This document shows, one piece after another, positions 61,659-64,000 of a stretch of 64,000 bases of DNA (positions within the stretch are counted from its first letter, which is position 1; each line of letters opens with the position of its first letter). The translations under genes and the position numbers were made by a program. Below the pieces are notes generated by a model. That model was not told where the DNA came from. It was given only the letters and a program-made list of their open reading frames with translations, and did not search any database. This DNA comes from Celeribacter baekdonensis. GTDB taxonomy: Bacteria > Pseudomonadota > Alphaproteobacteria > Rhodobacterales > Rhodobacteraceae. The DNA is taken from positions 633,841 through 697,840 of the forward strand of contig NZ_FNBL01000001.1 of the NCBI RefSeq assembly GCF_900102315.1. Direction: 5' to 3'.

Positions 61659-62276
61659 TCAGCCGCCGCGCACAAGGCCGATGGCAATTGTCCACATGAC
61701 ACCGGCGATCACGGCGTCCAGTACCCGCCATGATGTGGCGCGGGCAAAGAGCGGTGCCAAGAACCGCGCGCCAAAGCCCAAGCTGAAAAAGAAAGCAAAA
61801 GACGCGGTGATCGCGCCGATGGCGAATATGCCCTGAGCTTCGGAAAACCGCGCCGAAACCGCGCCCAAAAGCACCACCGTATCGAGATAGACATGCGGGT
61901 TGAGCCAAGTCAGCGCCAGCGCGGTCGAAACCGCCGCGACCAGTGACCCTGCCCCGCCCGTTGCGGCCTCAAGATGCCCGCCGCCCTTGATCGCAGCCCT
62001 TGCGGCTTTCGCGCCATAAAGGGCCAAAAACGCCGCCCCGCCCCAACGCATCAACGGCAGAACGTGCGGAAAGGCCTCGGAGACCTGCGCTGAGGCGAAA
62101 ACGCCGACCGCGATCAGCACCGCATCCGAGAACGCACAGACCAGCACGATGGGCAACACATGCGCCCGGCGGATGCCTTGGCGCAGCACAAAGGCGTTTT
62201 GCGCGCCGATGGCAACGATCAGGCTGAGCCCGGTCAGGAACCCAGTGAGGAAAACGGGGAAAGCGGGGTGCATCAT
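61659..62276 (-). CDS. argO: LysE/ArgO-type amino acid exporter
   Basis: A 205-residue inner-membrane exporter with six spans and the LysE signature region (FLTGFLTGLSLIVAIGAQNAFVLRQG). LysE/ArgO exports arginine or lysine. The ATG is at 62276 or 62273. It is divergent from an ArgP/LysG-type regulator gene, the classic pair, which supports both assignments. Confidence 0.88.
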   Translation of the reverse strand: MMHPAFPVFLTGFLTGLSLIVAIGAQNAFVLRQGIRRAHVLPIVLVCAFSDAVLIAVGVFASAQVSEAFPHVLPLMRWGGAAFLALYGAKAARAAIKGGGHLEAATGGAGSLVAAVSTALALTWLNPHVYLDTVVLLGAVSARFSEAQGIFAIGAITASFAFFFSLGFGARFLAPLFARATSWRVLDAVIAGVMWTIAIGLVRGG

Positions 62277-62366
62277 AAGCGCTCCAATGGGTCTGTCACA
62301 TCGAGACAGGGGGATAAGGGTAAAATTTTGATTAGACAAATTAAAGATAATCCCCCAAGATTAGAT
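62277..62366. promoter_or_regulatory. Divergent promoter region between argO and argP
   Basis: These 90 bases separate the two start codons. The right half (about 62320-62366) is AT-rich with TTTTGATTAGACAAATTAAA-type sequence where the ArgP-type regulator would be expected to bind; no exact operator is assigned. Confidence 0.4.
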
Positions 62367-63281
62367 ATGCTTACTCCCGCCGATTACCCCGCCCTCACTG
62401 CCCTTGCCCATGTTCTGCGCTGTGGCAGTTTCGAGGCCGCAGCCCATGCGCTCCACGTCACCCCATCGGCGATTTCGCAGCGGATCAAGGCGCTTGAGGA
62501 CCGGATGGGCACGCCTTTGGTGCTGCGCGGATCGCCCTGTACCGGGACCGCAACCGGACGCCGTCTTGCGCGGCATATGGAGGATGTCGGCCTGTTGGAG
62601 GCGCAACTGAGCCACGATCTGGGGCAGGACGAGCGTGTGACCCGGCGGCCTCTGCGCATTGCCGTCAATGCCGACAGTCTTGCCACATGGTTTTGCGATG
62701 CGATGGCGCAAGCGCTTGCGGCACAAGAGGGGCTGTTGTTTCAACTGGAGATCGACGATCAGGACCACTCTGCCGATGCCTTAAAGCGGGGCGATGTCAT
62801 CGGGGCCGTGTCGGCGCGGGCCACGGCTGTGGCGGGCTGTGACATCCATCCGCTCGGTGCGCTGCGGTATGAGGCGGTGGCCTCTCCCGGCTTTGTCGCG
62901 CGCTATCTCCCGGATGGGATCACCGCCGCCGCCCTCACCCATGCGCCCTCTTTGGTCTATAACGAAAAGGATCGGCTTCAGGACATTTGGGCCACGCAGG
63001 TGAGCGGGCAACGCCTGTCCCTGCCCGCGCATCGCATCCCTTCGACCCATGGCTTTGTCGATGCGGCGCTGTTGGGGCTGGGCTGGGGGCTGAACCCCGT
63101 GGGCCTTTTGGCGCCGCATCTGGCCTCAGGCGCCTTGCTGCGCCTCTCACCCGACCCCGTCGATATTGCGCTGTTTTGGCATGTCTCGCGGTTGAATGCG
63201 CTTGTGCTTGCACCCGTGACACAGGCCATCGTTGGGACGGCCAAATCCCAGCTCATCCAAACAAAAACCCCCGCCACTTAG
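62367..63281 (+). CDS. argP: LysR-family regulator ArgP/LysG type
   Basis: A 304-residue LysR-type regulator: N-terminal winged helix (YPALTALAHVLRCGSFEAAAHALHV, TPSAISQRIKALEDRMGTPLV) and C-terminal effector domain (RPLRIAVNADSLATWFCDAM). It should switch on the divergent argO/lysE gene with lysine or arginine as effector. ATG 62367 is chosen since homologues start here; the open frame upstream to 62160 crosses the argO gene. The stop codon lies inside a terminator hairpin. Confidence 0.88.
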   Translation: MLTPADYPALTALAHVLRCGSFEAAAHALHVTPSAISQRIKALEDRMGTPLVLRGSPCTGTATGRRLARHMEDVGLLEAQLSHDLGQDERVTRRPLRIAVNADSLATWFCDAMAQALAAQEGLLFQLEIDDQDHSADALKRGDVIGAVSARATAVAGCDIHPLGALRYEAVASPGFVARYLPDGITAAALTHAPSLVYNEKDRLQDIWATQVSGQRLSLPAHRIPSTHGFVDAALLGLGWGLNPVGLLAPHLASGALLRLSPDPVDIALFWHVSRLNALVLAPVTQAIVGTAKSQLIQTKTPAT

Positions 63282-63290
63282 CGGGGGCTT
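63268..63290. terminator. Bidirectional intrinsic terminator
   Basis: CCCCCGC-CACTTA-GCGGGGG, with A5 before and CTTT after, lies across the argP stop and faces the end of yebC. It can work on both strands. Confidence 0.8.
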
Positions 63291-63312
63291 TCGAAATCGG
63301 TCGCGTCAGCAA

Positions 63313-64000
63313 TTAAAGCTGTGCGGCCACATCGTCCGGCACGTCAAAGTTGGCCGTCACCGATTGCACATCATCATCATCTTCGATGGTTTCAACCAAA
63401 CGCATCAGCTTTTGCGCGGTCTCAAGATCGACCTCAGTGCGGTTCTGCGGTTTCCAGATCAGCTTGGTCTCCTTGGATTCGCCCAAAACGGCCTCCAAAG
63501 CGTCAGAGACCGCCGACAGATCGCTGTCCGCCGTGTAGATCCAATGACCGTCTTCGTCCGATTCCACATCCTCAGCACCCGCCTCAATCGCGGCCATCAT
63601 CACCGTGTCGGCATCGCCCACGGAGGCGTCATAAGTGATCTCGCCCACGCGGTCGAACATGAAGGACACCGAGCCAGAGGTGCCCAAATTGCCACCCGCT
63701 TTGGTGAAATAGGAGCGCACGTTGGACGCGGTGCGGTTGACGTTATCGGTCATGGTTTCGACGATAAAGGCGATGCCCGAAGGGCCGTAGCCCTCATAGC
63801 GGATTTCATCATAGTTTTCCGCATCGCCGCCCATGGCCTTTTTGATCGCGCGATCAATCACGTCTTTCGGACAAGACGCCGTTTTCGCCGTCTTCACCGC
63901 CAGACGCAACCGCGGGTTTTTCTCCGGGTCGGGGTCACCCATTTTCGCCGCCACGGTGATTTCCTTGGCGAGTTTGGAAAACAGTTTGGACCGCACCGCA
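63313..64000 (-). CDS. yebC: YebC/PmpR-family regulator (5' end outside window)
   Basis: The frame is open to the window edge; about 228 residues are present and the usual start MAGHSKWANI is just beyond position 64000. The visible part ([61 protein letters not shown]) is the standard YebC sequence. YebC binds DNA or the ribosome and in some bacteria eases translation of proline-rich stretches. The neighbour ruvC or other recombination genes are probably beyond the edge. Confidence 0.92.
   Translation of the reverse strand, partial: AVRSKLFSKLAKEITVAAKMGDPDPEKNPRLRLAVKTAKTASCPKDVIDRAIKKAMGGDAENYDEIRYEGYGPSGIAFIVETMTDNVNRTASNVRSYFTKAGGNLGTSGSVSFMFDRVGEITYDASVGDADTVMMAAIEAGAEDVESDEDGHWIYTADSDLSAVSDALEAVLGESKETKLIWKPQNRTEVDLETAQKLMRLVETIEDDDDVQSVTANFDVPDDVAAQL

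Overview
The window looks like chromosome of an alphaproteobacterium of the Rhodobacterales (Roseobacter/Rhodobacter group). The grounds are the high-GC codon use, a short-type ProS, DUF3572, DUF983, DUF2937 and DUF4174 proteins, the HdaA/Ppx neighbourhood, a PccR-controlled propionyl-CoA locus and a GAAC-N7-GAAC LexA box typical of alphaproteobacteria. The organism is inferred from gene content only.

Positions 1-16.7 kb hold an accessory set for PQQ-dependent (probably lanthanide-type) alcohol oxidation. It includes a NitT/TauT-like ABC importer split between the two ends (binding protein and ATPase at 1-1225, permease at 11739), two c-type cytochromes, a Sel1 protein and an ABC system of the PQQ-alcohol-dehydrogenase type (permease, ATPase, small acidic exported protein, YVTN beta-propeller, binding protein; 2494-6847). 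It also has a XoxJ/MxaJ-like binding protein, an ApbE flavin transferase with a NosR-like flavoprotein/polyferredoxin, and a hybrid kinase, FIST and NarL-type regulator trio. No quinoprotein dehydrogenase gene lies in the window. A repeated inverted motif (CGAC-CAAN-GTCG) sits in four of the promoter regions of this set, and one of them also has a perfect FNR-type box.

Positions 16.7-30.8 kb are mixed: cytosine deaminase, an H-NOX-like/GGDEF pair in which the heme-ligand position looks lost, a phosphatase, a PleD-type diguanylate cyclase, an ECF sigma/anti-sigma/CpxP-like/EF-hand module, small enzymes, parE, and an AT-rich membrane-protein gene of likely foreign origin directly after parE.

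Positions 30.9-43.4 kb are mainly housekeeping: lolD, lolC/E, proS, an AI-2E-type permease, hdaA, ppx, an endonuclease/phosphatase, a DjlA-like protein, acetyltransferase, VOC protein and nhaA. Positions 43.4-57.5 kb hold propionyl-CoA assimilation: methylmalonyl-CoA mutase, pccA, pccB and pccR, with TTTGCAAA-type sites upstream of pccB and pccR, plus a Y-family polymerase behind a LexA box.

Positions 57.5-64 kb carry two identical tRNA-Asp genes, tRNA-Val, a thermonuclease-like protein, YdcH, two EamA exporters, a divergent LysE/ArgP pair and the end of yebC. Short tandem repeats recur across the window, both in frame inside genes and starting in the last codons of genes. No CRISPR array, insertion sequence or rRNA was seen.
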